A DNA stretch of 64,000 bases from Mucilaginibacter kameinonensis (GCF_003675385.1 NZ_RCWZ01000003.1:992001-1056000); one strand, 5' to 3'; shown: positions 50,586 through 60,571, numbered from the stretch's first letter. Notes: generated by a model not told the origin, from the sequence alone. Program-made: numbers and translations.

Positions 50586-51026
50586 TTACCCCACGTCCTC
50601 TCCAAAATCCTCCATTACACCAAAATATTCTTCCCAGTCCGGGTCGTCAATAACGGTGATGTTGATGGGGAGTTCATCAAACTCGGATAAGGCATCGTTT
50701 AACCTGTCGCCTGCAACTTCTATATCTGTGGTATACCAGGCCCACCACCGTTCGTTTTCGCCGGTGAACACAAAGGCAAGGATACTTTGATGGTCATCCT
50801 CAAGCAGATCCACCAATGCATCTTCTACCTGTTCCATTAAAAGCATTTCATCTGCAGGGGGTAATAGTGAGGGATCAAACGTATCATACCTCCAGGTCAC
50901 GTCCATGCGCTGAAAGTAAGCGCCACTTTCAAAAAAATTTGTGAGATTGGGTCTGTAACGTACCAACAGCGGAATATCCTCATCGGATACAGCCTCTACC
51001 GATACCCAGGTATCATCTAAGATCAT
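50586..51026 (-). CDS. DUF695 family protein
   Basis: The 146-residue protein is acidic and has WVSVEAVSDEDIPLLVRYRP, the opening of DUF695, and WWAWYTTDIEVAGDRLND. No signal peptide or membrane segment is seen. The function of the family is unknown. It shares a bidirectional terminator with the GH3 gene. Confidence 0.8.
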   Translation of the reverse strand: MILDDTWVSVEAVSDEDIPLLVRYRPNLTNFFESGAYFQRMDVTWRYDTFDPSLLPPADEMLLMEQVEDALVDLLEDDHQSILAFVFTGENERWWAWYTTDIEVAGDRLNDALSEFDELPINITVIDDPDWEEYFGVMEDFGEDVG

Positions 51027-51073
51027 AGGTTTAATTTTACGCTGAAGTTATGAAAAATAGCGCTATAAGCATA

Positions 51074-51113
51074 AAAAAAGAGCAATTTGAATTATAATCA
51101 AATTGCTCTTTTT
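51074..51113. terminator. Hairpin between the DUF695 and GH3 genes
   Basis: AAAAAAGAGCAATTTGA (51074-51090) pairs with TCAAATTGCTCTTTTT (51098-51113) around 7 bases. It lies beyond the GH3 stop, and T tracts flank both sides. Confidence 0.85.
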
Positions 51114-51144
51114 CATTAACGTTGATGATTTATTTTGCTTGTAT

Positions 51145-53562
51145 TTATTCTACCTCAAACTCTTTTTTCAGTTTAATATCAACTGATGAGCTTCCTATCA
51201 TAACTTCAAACTTGCCGGGTTCAACTGTCCAGTTCATGTTTTTGTCCAGCAGTGCCAGGTCATCAGGATGAAGGGTGAACTGTACCGTTTTCTTTTCGCC
51301 AGGGTTAAGGGTTACACGGTCAAAGCCACGCAGGTCGTACTCATAAGTGGTAACACTGCTCACTTCGTCTTTCAGATAAAGCTGCACCACATCATCGCCT
51401 TTGCGTTGACCGGTATTGGTTACATCAACACTTACCTGTACAAGTCCCTGGGAGTTTCCTTTTTCGGGTGATACCTGCAGATTGCTATACTCAAACGTGG
51501 TATAGCTTAACCCATAGCCATAAGGATATAGAGCACCTTTTACACTGGTTTTACCCCAACTGTTTTGCCCGCCCTGTTCGGCCTGTGATGATGGCTTGAA
51601 AGGGAAGTTATATTCCAGTTGTCCGGTTGTTTTAGGGAATGTGATCGGCAGCCTTCCTCCCGGATTGTTATCGCCAAACAGGGTTTCGGCAATTACCTGC
51701 CCGCTTTGTACGCTCGGGAACCAGGCCTCTAAAATGGCTGGCACATATTTGTTTTCCCAATTGATGGTTAGCGGTTGCCCGTTAATCATAACCATTACTA
51801 CAGGTTTACCTGTAGCTTGTAAAGCCTGGATCAGCTTCAGCTGCCTGCCCGGCAGGTTTAAGCCTGTACGTGATAAACTCTCGCCTACACGGTCAACATC
51901 CTCACCTACCACAGCTATTACAATATCCGACTGCTTAGCCTGTGCCACTGCCGAATCAATGCCGGCCTGCTCCTGAGCGGTTAATGGTGTTTCGATGATC
52001 TCACTTTCTGGCCAGGTGGCATCAATCATATCGCAGCCTTTAACATAGCTTACTTTAGCATCATTGCCGACGTAATTTTTAACCCCGTCAAACACAGTAG
52101 TGACCGGGTTGTGTGACGGGCCGTACCTGCTTACAGCGTAATTGGTTTCCTTAGCCAGCGGACCGGTAATTAGAATATTAGGATATTTCTTTTTGTCCAA
52201 CGGTAACAAGTTGTTAGCGTTTTTAAGCAATACCATCGATTCGCGGTTCATTTTAAGGCTCATCGCCTTATCAGCTTCGGTGTGTACTATTTTATCAGCA
52301 GCTTTAGGGTCTTTAACGTAAGGACTATCAAATAAACCTAACCTGAATTTCACTTTCAACACCTCGCCAACACGGGTATCAATGATCTTCATCGAGATGC
52401 GGTTCTCTTTAATCAGCTCGCGCAAAGGCATGATAAATGTTTGCGGCATGGTGAAGTTGGTACGCACGTTAAGGCCTGCTTCAACAGCTTGTCTTACAGC
52501 CTCCTTATAATCGGTCGCCACATGGTGTTTAGAGTAAAGAAACTCAACAGCCTCACTATCGCTCACTACATAGCCATTAAAACCAAATTGCTGACGTAAA
52601 AGCTGGGTAAGAAAATAGTAGCTACCGGTAATTGGCACGCCATCCCAATCGTTGTAACTGCTCATTACACCCATTGGATGTGCTTCCTGGATTACCCTAC
52701 GGAAGGGGTATAAATACAACTGATGCATTTCCCGTGGGGCCACGTGCGGATCGGTACGGGCACTCCCATCGCGGCCGCCTTTAGGTACGCTATATACAGC
52801 AAAGTGTTTAAGCGTTGAAGCTACGCCACCTTCCTGGATCCCCAATACCATTTGCTTGCCCATTTCGGCAATATGAAATGGATCTTCACCATAACATTCA
52901 ACCACGCGGCCCCAGCGCTGATCACGGGCTGGGTCAAGTATCGGCGCGTAAACGTTGGTATATCCCAAAGCTTTAGCTTCGCGGCCAACCGTTTTACCGG
53001 CCTCATAAACCAGCTCTTTATCAAAGGTACTGCCTATTGAAATTGGCGCAGGCAACGGTGTGGCCCGGTCATGATTAAGACCGTGGATCCCTTCGTTGGT
53101 AAAGTCAACAGGGATGCCTAAACGGGTTTCTTCAACAAACCATTTTTGAATGGTATTAATGGCCGACGCGTGCTTGCTGAACGGATATGAATACTGCGTA
53201 GGCGCATCATCGGTATGCGATGTAAGGTTGTTCAGTTCTTCATCAATATTGGCTATACCATCTTTCCAAACTTCGTTTTTCCAGCTGGGCACCGGCATTT
53301 CATCTTTCAATACGCGTTTGTACCCGTAAAGAGTAGCCATCTGGCAGGTTTTCTCTTCAACGGTCATCTGGCTTACCAGGTCGGCCACGCGTTTGTCAAT
53401 GGGTTGGGATGGATCTTCAAACACGTCCATCTTGCCGTTTTTGTTAAAATCTATCCAGCCTTTGTGGTAGATGTTTTTTTCCTGTGCCGATGCACTGAGG
53501 CTAAAGCTAAGAGATAAAGCGGATGCCACGAAAACCCGGGGCAGGCAGTATTTATTTCTCAT
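51145..53562 (-). CDS. Secreted glycoside hydrolase family 3 (beta-glucosidase BglX-like)
   Basis: The 805-residue protein has a signal peptide (to about residue 26, SLSASAQ), an EF-hand-like loop (DFNKNGKMDVFED at 38-50), the TIM barrel with nucleophile Asp335 in GYVVSDSEAVEF, LKHFAVYSVPKGGRDGSART, an alpha/beta sandwich with the acid/base region, and a C-terminal fibronectin-III-like domain. It removes terminal glucose or related sugars from oligosaccharides in the periplasm or outside. A TATATTTG element lies 26 bases upstream. No SusC/SusD genes are near, so it is not part of a visible polysaccharide locus. Confidence 0.95.
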   Translation of the reverse strand: MRNKYCLPRVFVASALSLSFSLSASAQEKNIYHKGWIDFNKNGKMDVFEDPSQPIDKRVADLVSQMTVEEKTCQMATLYGYKRVLKDEMPVPSWKNEVWKDGIANIDEELNNLTSHTDDAPTQYSYPFSKHASAINTIQKWFVEETRLGIPVDFTNEGIHGLNHDRATPLPAPISIGSTFDKELVYEAGKTVGREAKALGYTNVYAPILDPARDQRWGRVVECYGEDPFHIAEMGKQMVLGIQEGGVASTLKHFAVYSVPKGGRDGSARTDPHVAPREMHQLYLYPFRRVIQEAHPMGVMSSYNDWDGVPITGSYYFLTQLLRQQFGFNGYVVSDSEAVEFLYSKHHVATDYKEAVRQAVEAGLNVRTNFTMPQTFIMPLRELIKENRISMKIIDTRVGEVLKVKFRLGLFDSPYVKDPKAADKIVHTEADKAMSLKMNRESMVLLKNANNLLPLDKKKYPNILITGPLAKETNYAVSRYGPSHNPVTTVFDGVKNYVGNDAKVSYVKGCDMIDATWPESEIIETPLTAQEQAGIDSAVAQAKQSDIVIAVVGEDVDRVGESLSRTGLNLPGRQLKLIQALQATGKPVVMVMINGQPLTINWENKYVPAILEAWFPSVQSGQVIAETLFGDNNPGGRLPITFPKTTGQLEYNFPFKPSSQAEQGGQNSWGKTSVKGALYPYGYGLSYTTFEYSNLQVSPEKGNSQGLVQVSVDVTNTGQRKGDDVVQLYLKDEVSSVTTYEYDLRGFDRVTLNPGEKKTVQFTLHPDDLALLDKNMNWTVEPGKFEVMIGSSSVDIKLKKEFEVE

Positions 53563-53587
53563 GAGGTTGTTTTAGGGTTGGTTTTTC

Positions 53588-53595
53588 CAAATATA
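53588..53595 (-). promoter_or_regulatory. Promoter -7 element of the GH3 gene
   Basis: CAAATATA on the plus strand reads TATATTTG on the minus strand, a fit to TAnnTTTG 26 bases before the start codon. No -33 element was found. Confidence 0.4.
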
Positions 53596-53717
53596 TAGCT
53601 TTAGGCTTAACCTGCGCGGTTATAGCCATGCCTTGGACGGGATATTTTAACTATATCGTTTGAGTTGACAGCGTTTAATCAACCACTTGCATTATTCAGA
53701 AACTTTCTGTTACTTTT

Positions 53718-54116
53718 ATGCTTTCGATGAGCTTAAAACAACCAGTAACCCTAATTTCACAAGCGCTTATCCAGGCCGGTATTTGCGTCCCTTTCCTGAT
53801 AATTGCATTTATTATTTATGGCATTACCCGCGAGGGAAGTGAGATAGCCGCAGCGGTAATGTATGCCTTGTTTGCTATCCCAGGCTATGTGATTGCTGTT
53901 TGCAGCTACCTGGTATATAACATTATCGATACTAAGGCAAAAGCCAACTGGAGCATACTTAAATATGCAGCACCATTGTTTTTACTGGTTATTGGTTTAT
54001 TGGCGATAAGCAACTATAAAGAAAGCGACCGGCAGATATTTTTCATCATTATTGCCACTATTTTTTTCATCGAACCGGTTAAGATTGTATATCAACGGGT
54101 ATTAAAAACTTTATAA
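53718..54116 (+). CDS. Membrane protein of unknown function
   Basis: The 132-residue protein has four hydrophobic segments (about 17-35, 45-68, 80-98 and 106-125) with short loops. No motif or family was recognised. ATG codons at 53718 and 53727 are both possible. It converges on the next gene with only 8 bases between stops. Confidence 0.75.
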   Translation: MLSMSLKQPVTLISQALIQAGICVPFLIIAFIIYGITREGSEIAAAVMYALFAIPGYVIAVCSYLVYNIIDTKAKANWSILKYAAPLFLLVIGLLAISNYKESDRQIFFIIIATIFFIEPVKIVYQRVLKTL

Positions 54117-54124
54117 ACAATCCA

Positions 54125-55534
54125 CTACCGGGCATCAGCCCAATCAGCATCGGTAAATGATGGGTTTATCTTATAGTCGTTATAGGTAATACTACTTTTT
54201 TGCGCTCCTTCACTTTGTAATTCAGCAGCTGGTAAAACAATACCATCTACCGTTTTAAAACCTGTAAAGGCCGATGCCTGGATCACTGAACCTGTTTTAG
54301 TGCCTTCGCCAACCAACTGATTGTTACTGTTTAAAGCCGCAAAACTGGTGACTCCATCAAAATTATAACTCACAATCACCATATTGTTTTTCCCCTCCTG
54401 CACTTTAACATTTTGGATGTGATCGAGATTCTCTTTCCTGAATAGCAACGGCCCGGAGCGGAAACCTTGTTTTAACTGCGCAATGCGTGAGGCCGAAAGC
54501 GGCTGTTTATCGCCATTACGCCATTGCCAGCCGTTATCTCCTTCCATTTGCTCAACCTGTAGCAACTTCCCTCCTTTTCGGAGTTCAGAACGTACACGAT
54601 GAGCGGCGAGATCAACCTTCAGGGTAATATCAATACCCATCATTATGGCTGATACCTGCATAGTTTTAATTGCATCGAGCTTTGCCCCGCCATGAGCTTC
54701 GGCAGCTTTACTTAGTAAACTTGCGGCATCATTATTACCGCCCGTTCCGGTGAAGGAAGTTTCAGTAGCACCAGTCGACTTGGTATTATTACGTGGAGCT
54801 CCGGATGTAGTTTTTGCTGTAGATGAAGCACTTTTGGGCGCTTTATCTTTCATAAAATATATATTACCATCTATGGCAGCCATAATCGGCTTTTCGCCGG
54901 GGCGGCAAAAGAAACTGTGGGTTTCGGTTTTACCGGTGTTATAAATCAAAGTAAGTATGCCGTCTTTTATAGTATAAGTACCAGCACCACTATCCTTATG
55001 GCTCCCACCGCCGCCAATACCATCGCCAGATACCATGGTAGCCGACGAACTGTTTTGACTAAAGTTACCCTTGCCATCAAAATAAAGCCCTTTTTCGCCG
55101 GATGTACCAACAAATACTTGTCCGGTGTTCATACCGCCCATGCTGCTTGCATGCGTAAATTCATAGTAACCGGCAGGCACCCTATCAGATGTATTAAGTT
55201 TTAGAATATTGAAACTACCTGCATCAATATCACCATCGGCTTCCAGTTTGTATTCTTGTTTGGTGCCTTTCAGGTACTGCATTTTGAGCGTATTGCCCTG
55301 TACCTGGTAATGACCGGCAACGCGGGTTTTCCAGTCGGGCTTTTCAAGCAGATCGTTGAACGTTCCATCGGGCCTTAGCATGTATACCACATCGTTACGC
55401 CCCATCCCGGCCCCCATAGTAACTGGCAGTGTTAATTCAATACCGGCGTAAACACCGCTTACATTTTTGGTTTGCGCCCCGGCATTAACGCCGGCAAAAA
55501 ATAGGATAAGGAAACAAAACACAAAAGCTTTCAT
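54125..55534 (-). CDS. Secreted protein with a C-terminal LolA/outer-membrane lipoprotein-sorting-like region
   Basis: The 469-residue protein opens with a signal peptide (to about residue 20, NAGAQ). Residues 25-230 resemble repeated beta-sheet units (VYMLRPDGTFNDLLE, GLYFDGKGNF). A Ser/Thr-rich linker (about 230-265) leads to a segment beginning KAAEAHGGAKLDAIKTMQV, an opening common to the LolA-like outer-membrane lipoprotein-sorting family. The N-terminal part is not known to me. The role may be in binding or carrying a lipid. Confidence 0.6.
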   Translation of the reverse strand: MKAFVFCFLILFFAGVNAGAQTKNVSGVYAGIELTLPVTMGAGMGRNDVVYMLRPDGTFNDLLEKPDWKTRVAGHYQVQGNTLKMQYLKGTKQEYKLEADGDIDAGSFNILKLNTSDRVPAGYYEFTHASSMGGMNTGQVFVGTSGEKGLYFDGKGNFSQNSSSATMVSGDGIGGGGSHKDSGAGTYTIKDGILTLIYNTGKTETHSFFCRPGEKPIMAAIDGNIYFMKDKAPKSASSTAKTTSGAPRNNTKSTGATETSFTGTGGNNDAASLLSKAAEAHGGAKLDAIKTMQVSAIMMGIDITLKVDLAAHRVRSELRKGGKLLQVEQMEGDNGWQWRNGDKQPLSASRIAQLKQGFRSGPLLFRKENLDHIQNVKVQEGKNNMVIVSYNFDGVTSFAALNSNNQLVGEGTKTGSVIQASAFTGFKTVDGIVLPAAELQSEGAQKSSITYNDYKINPSFTDADWADAR

Positions 55535-55735
55535 AGTATCAGCAGAAATATTTTAATACCAAGAGTTAAATTATCAACTCCTGCACGGTAAAAATGTTTT
55601 TAGCTGAATAATAAGCTTTTGTTAAAAGCCAATTAATACTATATAATATTAGTGTAAATAATAAGCTACAATTAAACCAAAGGCTCTATACCTCAGTTTA
55701 ATAATTTGTACATTCACTTATTAAACTAAACCGCC

Positions 55736-56746
55736 ATGAAATCAATAAAAACCTTGTGTCTTTTTGCAGCTATTGCAGGATTAAGCTACAATCCCGTATC
55801 TGCCCAATCTACTTCTGTACCAACAGTAACTTTTCAAAATGTAAGTAATCTCCCCTATCCGCTTACCTGGACCAGCAGTGTTACCGATGGCAACAATATT
55901 TACACCGTTGCCGGTTATAAAGGAGGGCGCGGCGGCTATTCGTCGGATGTATTGAAATACAGTCCTGAAACCAACAGTTGGACTAAAATTGCCGACATGG
56001 GCGGCAACAAAGTTCAATCAGCCACGGCTTATGTGCCAGCTACCGGTAAAATATATGTTTTTGGGGGTATTGGCGGCGTTAGCAATGACATACGCACCAG
56101 CCAGATATTTCAAGGCGTACAAAGTGTTGATATTAAAACCGGGGAAGTAAAAAATCTTGAAGTATTAAACCCGATGGCCAGCACTTATGGTAGCGCGATT
56201 GAATGGCAAAACAAAATTTACTTATTCGGCGGCAGTCGCGAAGGCAAGCGTAGCATCAATTCGGTGTATGAATTTGATCCGCTAACACTAAAATTCACTC
56301 AATTAGCCAATATGCCCGAATACCTGCAGGCTGCCGGAGCAGTTGTAAACGGCGTTATTTACACTTTTGGTGGTTACGATACTTTTCTTAAACACCAGGG
56401 TACTAATATTTACGCTTATGACATCAAGGCCAATACCTGGAAAACCGTTGGCAAACTACCGGAGTTTATGTCGGCTAACAGCGTAGCCGCAAGCGGTAGC
56501 GTGATATTTGTTGCAGGTAGCTATGATGATGAAGACCTGTTAGGTTATTTTGATACCGATAGTGGCAAATTCACCAAACTGAAATCAAATATGGAGCCTC
56601 GTCGCGCTGCATCATCCGCTATAGTAAATAATATGTTGTTTGTTTTTGGCGGCAGTACACGCTTCAAAGCATTTAATGTTTCAACTTTGGCAACTGTACA
56701 GGCTACCAATATTACGCCATTCCTTAAAAACTCTACAAGCAGGTAA
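55736..56746 (+). CDS. Secreted Kelch-repeat protein
   Basis: The 336-residue protein has a signal peptide (to about residue 24, NPVSAQ). Kelch motifs repeat through the chain: IYTVAGYKGGRGG, IYVFGGIGG, IYLFGGSREG, IYTFGGYDTF, IFVAGSYDD and LFVFGGSTR. A six-bladed propeller is likely. Kelch propellers bind sugars or proteins, or act as N-acetylneuraminate epimerases; the latter is not shown here. A strong terminator follows. Confidence 0.9.
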   Translation: MKSIKTLCLFAAIAGLSYNPVSAQSTSVPTVTFQNVSNLPYPLTWTSSVTDGNNIYTVAGYKGGRGGYSSDVLKYSPETNSWTKIADMGGNKVQSATAYVPATGKIYVFGGIGGVSNDIRTSQIFQGVQSVDIKTGEVKNLEVLNPMASTYGSAIEWQNKIYLFGGSREGKRSINSVYEFDPLTLKFTQLANMPEYLQAAGAVVNGVIYTFGGYDTFLKHQGTNIYAYDIKANTWKTVGKLPEFMSANSVAASGSVIFVAGSYDDEDLLGYFDTDSGKFTKLKSNMEPRRAASSAIVNNMLFVFGGSTRFKAFNVSTLATVQATNITPFLKNSTSR

Positions 56747-56762
56747 AAGCCTGATATTATAC

Positions 56763-56801
56763 AAAGAAGCCGGTTAAAGTTTATTTTTAACCGGCTTCTT
56801 T
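56763..56801. terminator. Bidirectional hairpin terminator after the Kelch gene
   Basis: AAAGAAGCCGGTTAAA (56763-56778) and TTTAACCGGCTTCTTT (56786-56801) form a perfect 16-bp stem. The next gene converges, so it serves both. Confidence 0.88.
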
Positions 56802-56817
56802 ATTTAATGTGATATCC

Positions 56818-57840
56818 TTACTTCAATTCCTTTCTAAAAAAACCTACAGCCAGACTATCTACCTGTAAATGGATAGCATGCCTGTTAACCGAAAGATCAT
56901 CGGTAAAATATATTGGTGCCTCTTTCTTCACTGCGTCAATAGCTTCTCCAAGCATCACATAATGGCCTATCTTGCCCGGTAGTTCGGTATAGATTGATTT
57001 ACTGATTAACTGATGATAATGCCTTGCATTGGTTTTTACAGGGGCGATGCTATCACTTTGAGAGCCTACAATATACAAAGGGCTTTTAATATCGGCTACC
57101 TGCTCTTTGCGGATAAAGCCGAAACCCAGTGCGGGCGATATGGAAAAGAAAGCTTTGATCCGTTTATCCTTTAATGGTGGCACATGTTTAGACCCGGCGA
57201 TAAGCGAACTATCATCCAATAATTTTATCAGACCCGGAAATTCGGGAATCTCCAACTCTTTACGGCCTGTGGTTTTATAATAATTACGCGCCTGTTCAAA
57301 ATCAAGCCTTGCACCGGCAAGGGCGATTACGGTATAACCACCGAAAGAAAAGCCTATGGCCCCGATCTTCTGCTGGTCGATAAGCGGACCAATATCTGAG
57401 TTATTCAGCAAGGAGGTAAGCGCGAAGCTGAGATCAAGAGGCCGCTCCCAGGGTTTAACAAATTCAAGCGGGATTTTATGATCATAAGTATTACCGTAAT
57501 GATCTACAGCTGCAACTATGCAGCCGCTGTTTGCCAGGGCCTGGGCAAGCCACTCTAAAGTCAGCCTGCCGCCACCGGTGCCATGCGAGAGCAGGATCAG
57601 CGGCAGCTTATTCACCGGGAGTTTGCCATCACGAACGGTTGGTTGTCGTAAAAAGGGTGAGAAATGTTTATCTGATGGTTTTAGCGTATCTACCGTCGGA
57701 TACCAGATTTCTGTAACCACTGGGCGGTTATTACGGCTGCGATCTTTAAAATTAAACGTACGTTCCCCTAAATTTTGAGCCTTAATTACGCCACCCGATA
57801 GCAGTATTATAACAGCGATAAGTATTTGCTTGCACATCAT
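56818..57840 (-). CDS. Secreted alpha/beta hydrolase (dienelactone hydrolase/PAF acetylhydrolase-like)
   Basis: The 340-residue protein has a signal peptide (to about residue 20, LLSGGVIKAQ) and an alpha/beta hydrolase domain: LPLILLSHGTGGGRL for the oxyanion strand, GFSFGGYT with the nucleophile Ser, and HYVMLG with the likely His. The length and layout are like the dienelactone or platelet-activating-factor hydrolase branch. The substrate is unknown. A CAKE of hydrophobic residues follows the His, but no lipase lid is clear. Confidence 0.85.
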   Translation of the reverse strand: MMCKQILIAVIILLSGGVIKAQNLGERTFNFKDRSRNNRPVVTEIWYPTVDTLKPSDKHFSPFLRQPTVRDGKLPVNKLPLILLSHGTGGGRLTLEWLAQALANSGCIVAAVDHYGNTYDHKIPLEFVKPWERPLDLSFALTSLLNNSDIGPLIDQQKIGAIGFSFGGYTVIALAGARLDFEQARNYYKTTGRKELEIPEFPGLIKLLDDSSLIAGSKHVPPLKDKRIKAFFSISPALGFGFIRKEQVADIKSPLYIVGSQSDSIAPVKTNARHYHQLISKSIYTELPGKIGHYVMLGEAIDAVKKEAPIYFTDDLSVNRHAIHLQVDSLAVGFFRKELK

Positions 57841-57906
57841 TGTTTAGTGTTTATACCACAAAACAAGGCATTTACGATTTCAAAAAGATTGACAATAGTC
57901 AATAAA

Positions 57907-58476
57907 TCATTTTTTTGATTTGAGGCGACTGAGAGTTTCCTGCGAGATCCCGAGATAATCCGCAACTATTTTATTGGGGAGTCGCTTGATAATCTCGGGC
58001 TGGGTTTGCATCAGGATATTATAGCGGGCTTTTGAATCCATGGTGATCAGGCTTTCTATCCGTTGTATGGATGCGATGTAATCCAGTTCAAGGCCCAAAC
58101 GATACATAGTTTCAAAGCCAGGAATTTCGTTCAGCAAGAGGTCACGGTCGGCATAGCTCAATACCAATAGCTCGGATGGTTCGGGGCTTTGAATGGATGC
58201 GACAGATGGTTCTTTCAATATAAAACTCGGGAACGCTGTACCCATACGCCCCTCAAATATCAGGAAGCGGGTTGATTCATTACCATCATCATCGGTCAAA
58301 AATACGCGGAGGCAGCCTTTCACTACAAAATACAAATGCCTTGCGATACTTCCTTTTTCAACCAGTATCTCGTTACGTTTGGTTAGTCGGGTTTTAAAAC
58401 AATTATCTACCAGTAGCTCATGCTCCGGCGAGAGTATTAACTTATCTCCAATATGTTGTTTTAAAGCAGGGTGCAT
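57907..58476 (-). CDS. Crp/Fnr family transcriptional regulator
   Basis: The 189-residue protein has a cyclic nucleotide-binding-like domain (about 20-120, NEILVEKGSIARHLYFVVKG) and a helix-turn-helix end (LPNKIVADYLGISQETLSRL). The length fits the small Bacteroidetes subgroup. No neighbour reveals its target. Whether it binds a nucleotide is unknown, since the key phosphate-binding Arg is not clear. Confidence 0.9.
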   Translation of the reverse strand: MHPALKQHIGDKLILSPEHELLVDNCFKTRLTKRNEILVEKGSIARHLYFVVKGCLRVFLTDDDGNESTRFLIFEGRMGTAFPSFILKEPSVASIQSPEPSELLVLSYADRDLLLNEIPGFETMYRLGLELDYIASIQRIESLITMDSKARYNILMQTQPEIIKRLPNKIVADYLGISQETLSRLKSKK

Positions 58477-58518
58477 AACTGCAATTTATGCACTTAGCTT
58501 GGAGTTGACAAGTCCGCA

Positions 58519-59040
58519 TCAATTTTGAGCGAGTAAATTTTGATATAAATTATAGTTTTCATCATCAAAGCAAACAAATATCACTTTCTCAACTACATTA
58601 TTATCAGCCAAGAAATCCTGAACAGTTTTAACGGCGATAGCCGCGGCTTTATCCTTTGGAAAGTGATAAATACCGGTGCTGATGTTTGGGAAAGCTATAA
58701 TATGTACATCATTCTCGGCCGCAAGTTTCAAACTATTTAAATAAGCGGCATGAAGCAGTTCATCCTCTCCTTTTTTACCGTTGTTGTAAACAGGGCCAAC
58801 CGTATGGATTACATATTTAGCGGGCAACTTGCCTCCTGTGGTAATTACAGCCTGCCCGGTTTTGCAGCCACCTTGCCGGGCTACTATTTTACGGCAATCT
58901 TCCAGTATTTCCGGTCCGCCTGCACGGTGTATGGCACCGTCAACACCGCCTCCGCCCATGAGCGAGCTGTTCGCGGCGTTTACGATGGCATCAGCCTTAA
59001 TTTTTGTGATATCGCCCTGTATCAACTCAATAGCGCCCAT
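58519..59040 (-). CDS. Macro-domain protein, probable O-acetyl-ADP-ribose deacetylase
   Basis: The 173-residue protein has the macro domain in full: IELIQGDITKIKADAIVNAA, NSSLMGGGGVDGAIHRAGG, and IAFPNISTGIYHFP. This is the ADP-ribose-binding fold of YmdB/MacroD-type enzymes, which remove ADP-ribose from proteins or hydrolyse O-acetyl-ADP-ribose. The GGGGVDGAI loop with Asn and Asp is intact. It is separate from its neighbours and has no visible toxin partner. Confidence 0.93.
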   Translation of the reverse strand: MGAIELIQGDITKIKADAIVNAANSSLMGGGGVDGAIHRAGGPEILEDCRKIVARQGGCKTGQAVITTGGKLPAKYVIHTVGPVYNNGKKGEDELLHAAYLNSLKLAAENDVHIIAFPNISTGIYHFPKDKAAAIAVKTVQDFLADNNVVEKVIFVCFDDENYNLYQNLLAQN

Positions 59041-59089
59041 AACATTTAAGATTTATAGCTGATATAACAAACGGGGAAATGTTTTGCTT

Positions 59090-59818
59090 TTAGAAATATA
59101 GCTGCACCATTTTGCGCCAGTAACGCGCGCGATGCGCTTCCTCATGCCAGATATACAGGCTGTTTTGAATGCCTTTGCTCGCCAATACAGTGCTCAGGTA
59201 TTTATTATCTTCCAAAAACGCGTCCTCCTCGCCTACGGCCAGGATAATTTGGAGGCGCTTGATCTGGTCAATAATTTCGGGACTGTGCAGGTTATTTAAA
59301 AACTGGTTAGGCATGTTGAAATACACATTTTCATCACGATAGCCATCCAGCAGATCGCGGAAGTTACCCATAGCCTGGGTAATATCATAGCGGCCACTCA
59401 TGCCTACAACTTTAACAAATACCGAGGGGTGTTTAAACCCGATATTAACAGCATGGTAAGCGCCCATACTGCAACCTGCCGAAATAATTGGCCCATCAGC
59501 ATTGAGCGTTTTCATCAGGGGCACTACCTCCTGCAAAATGTATTGCTCATAATGCAAGTGCCTTTCCATACGATGGTAAGGGTGGCTGTATTCATTATAG
59601 AAACTTTCGCGGTCGATGCTGTCAACACAATAAATTTGCAGGTGACCTGCTTCAATTTTGCTGCGTAGGGCTTCAATTACCCTCCAGTCTTCATAGTCAT
59701 AAAACCGGGCGGTACGTGTAGGGAAAAATAAAACAGAGGCACCGGCATGGCCAAAAACCAGCAATTCCATGTTACGCTGAAGCGACGGACTGAACCACTT
59801 GTGGTACTCTCTTTTCAT
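59090..59818 (-). CDS. Esterase (alpha/beta hydrolase, esterase D/antigen 85-like)
   Basis: I chose the ATG at 59818 (242 residues, MKREYHKWFS) over the longer frame that starts at TTG. It has a putative esterase fold with SAGCSMGAYHAVNIGF, whose Ser is the likely nucleophile, and HEEAHRARYWRKM near the end with the likely His. No signal peptide was seen. It lies 42 bases after the SGNH gene, so they may be co-transcribed. Substrate unknown. Confidence 0.85.
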   Translation of the reverse strand: MKREYHKWFSPSLQRNMELLVFGHAGASVLFFPTRTARFYDYEDWRVIEALRSKIEAGHLQIYCVDSIDRESFYNEYSHPYHRMERHLHYEQYILQEVVPLMKTLNADGPIISAGCSMGAYHAVNIGFKHPSVFVKVVGMSGRYDITQAMGNFRDLLDGYRDENVYFNMPNQFLNNLHSPEIIDQIKRLQIILAVGEEDAFLEDNKYLSTVLASKGIQNSLYIWHEEAHRARYWRKMVQLYF

Positions 59819-59860
59819 CTTTAAACCGCTGAAAGATGACAAATGCGTGTAAACCCTATA

Positions 59861-60466
59861 TTAAGCTAATTTGATGCTTTGTGGCATTCGCTGCAAAACT
59901 GCATTTTTCCACAAAGTGTAACCGGCGGTGCTTAAATGCAAACCATCTTTATCATAATATTCGCGTATTGGTTTACCGGAAGCATCTATCATCTGATTAA
60001 ATATGTTGATGAACTGCCAGTTTTTATGGCGGTGAATTATTTCGTTTTCAATTAAGCTATTAGTGTACCTGTACTTTTCAACAATAGGCCAGCGCGCAAG
60101 GCTTGGCTTAAGTGATATGTAATAGCAGGGGATATTTCCAAAAAGCCGCTCAACCTCAACGGTTAGCTGCTTAAAAAATATAAAAACTTCTTCGGGATTG
60201 CGGCCATCGCCAAGATCATTATCACCCGCGTACACCACAATGGCTTCGGGATTGTAAGAATGCATTATCCGCTCAAAAAACCACACGCATGCCGCCAGTG
60301 TTGAACCTCCAAAACCGAGGTTAACAGGCTGCATATCATCAAAATCATTATCAAGCGTATTCCATAAACGAATGGATGAGCTTCCGTAAAATATTACCCG
60401 CGGCACGTAATCAAGCTTTGTTCGCCTGATTTCCAGCTGCTTCACATCCTCTTCGTACCAGATCAT
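59861..60466 (-). CDS. SGNH/GDSL family hydrolase
   Basis: The 201-residue protein has block I VIFYGSSSIRLW (Ser), block II GFGGSTL, block III VVYAGDNDLGDG and block V DKDGLHLSTAGY (Asp and His). These form the SGNH catalytic set of acylhydrolases and esterases. The substrate is unknown. No signal peptide is seen, so it is probably cytoplasmic. The gene after it is the esterase. Confidence 0.9.
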   Translation of the reverse strand: MIWYEEDVKQLEIRRTKLDYVPRVIFYGSSSIRLWNTLDNDFDDMQPVNLGFGGSTLAACVWFFERIMHSYNPEAIVVYAGDNDLGDGRNPEEVFIFFKQLTVEVERLFGNIPCYYISLKPSLARWPIVEKYRYTNSLIENEIIHRHKNWQFINIFNQMIDASGKPIREYYDKDGLHLSTAGYTLWKNAVLQRMPQSIKLA

Positions 60467-60571
60467 ATTCTTCTATAGTAGGGCCGTATTAAATTAAGCG
60501 CTAAAGATAATACAATAGCCCAAACTTAATGTAACGTTGATAAAACAATGGTGTTAAAATTGTAAAAATGA

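Noticed and set aside
51145..53562. A polysaccharide utilisation locus around the GH3 gene
   Set aside because: No SusC or SusD gene and no further glycosidase is adjacent.
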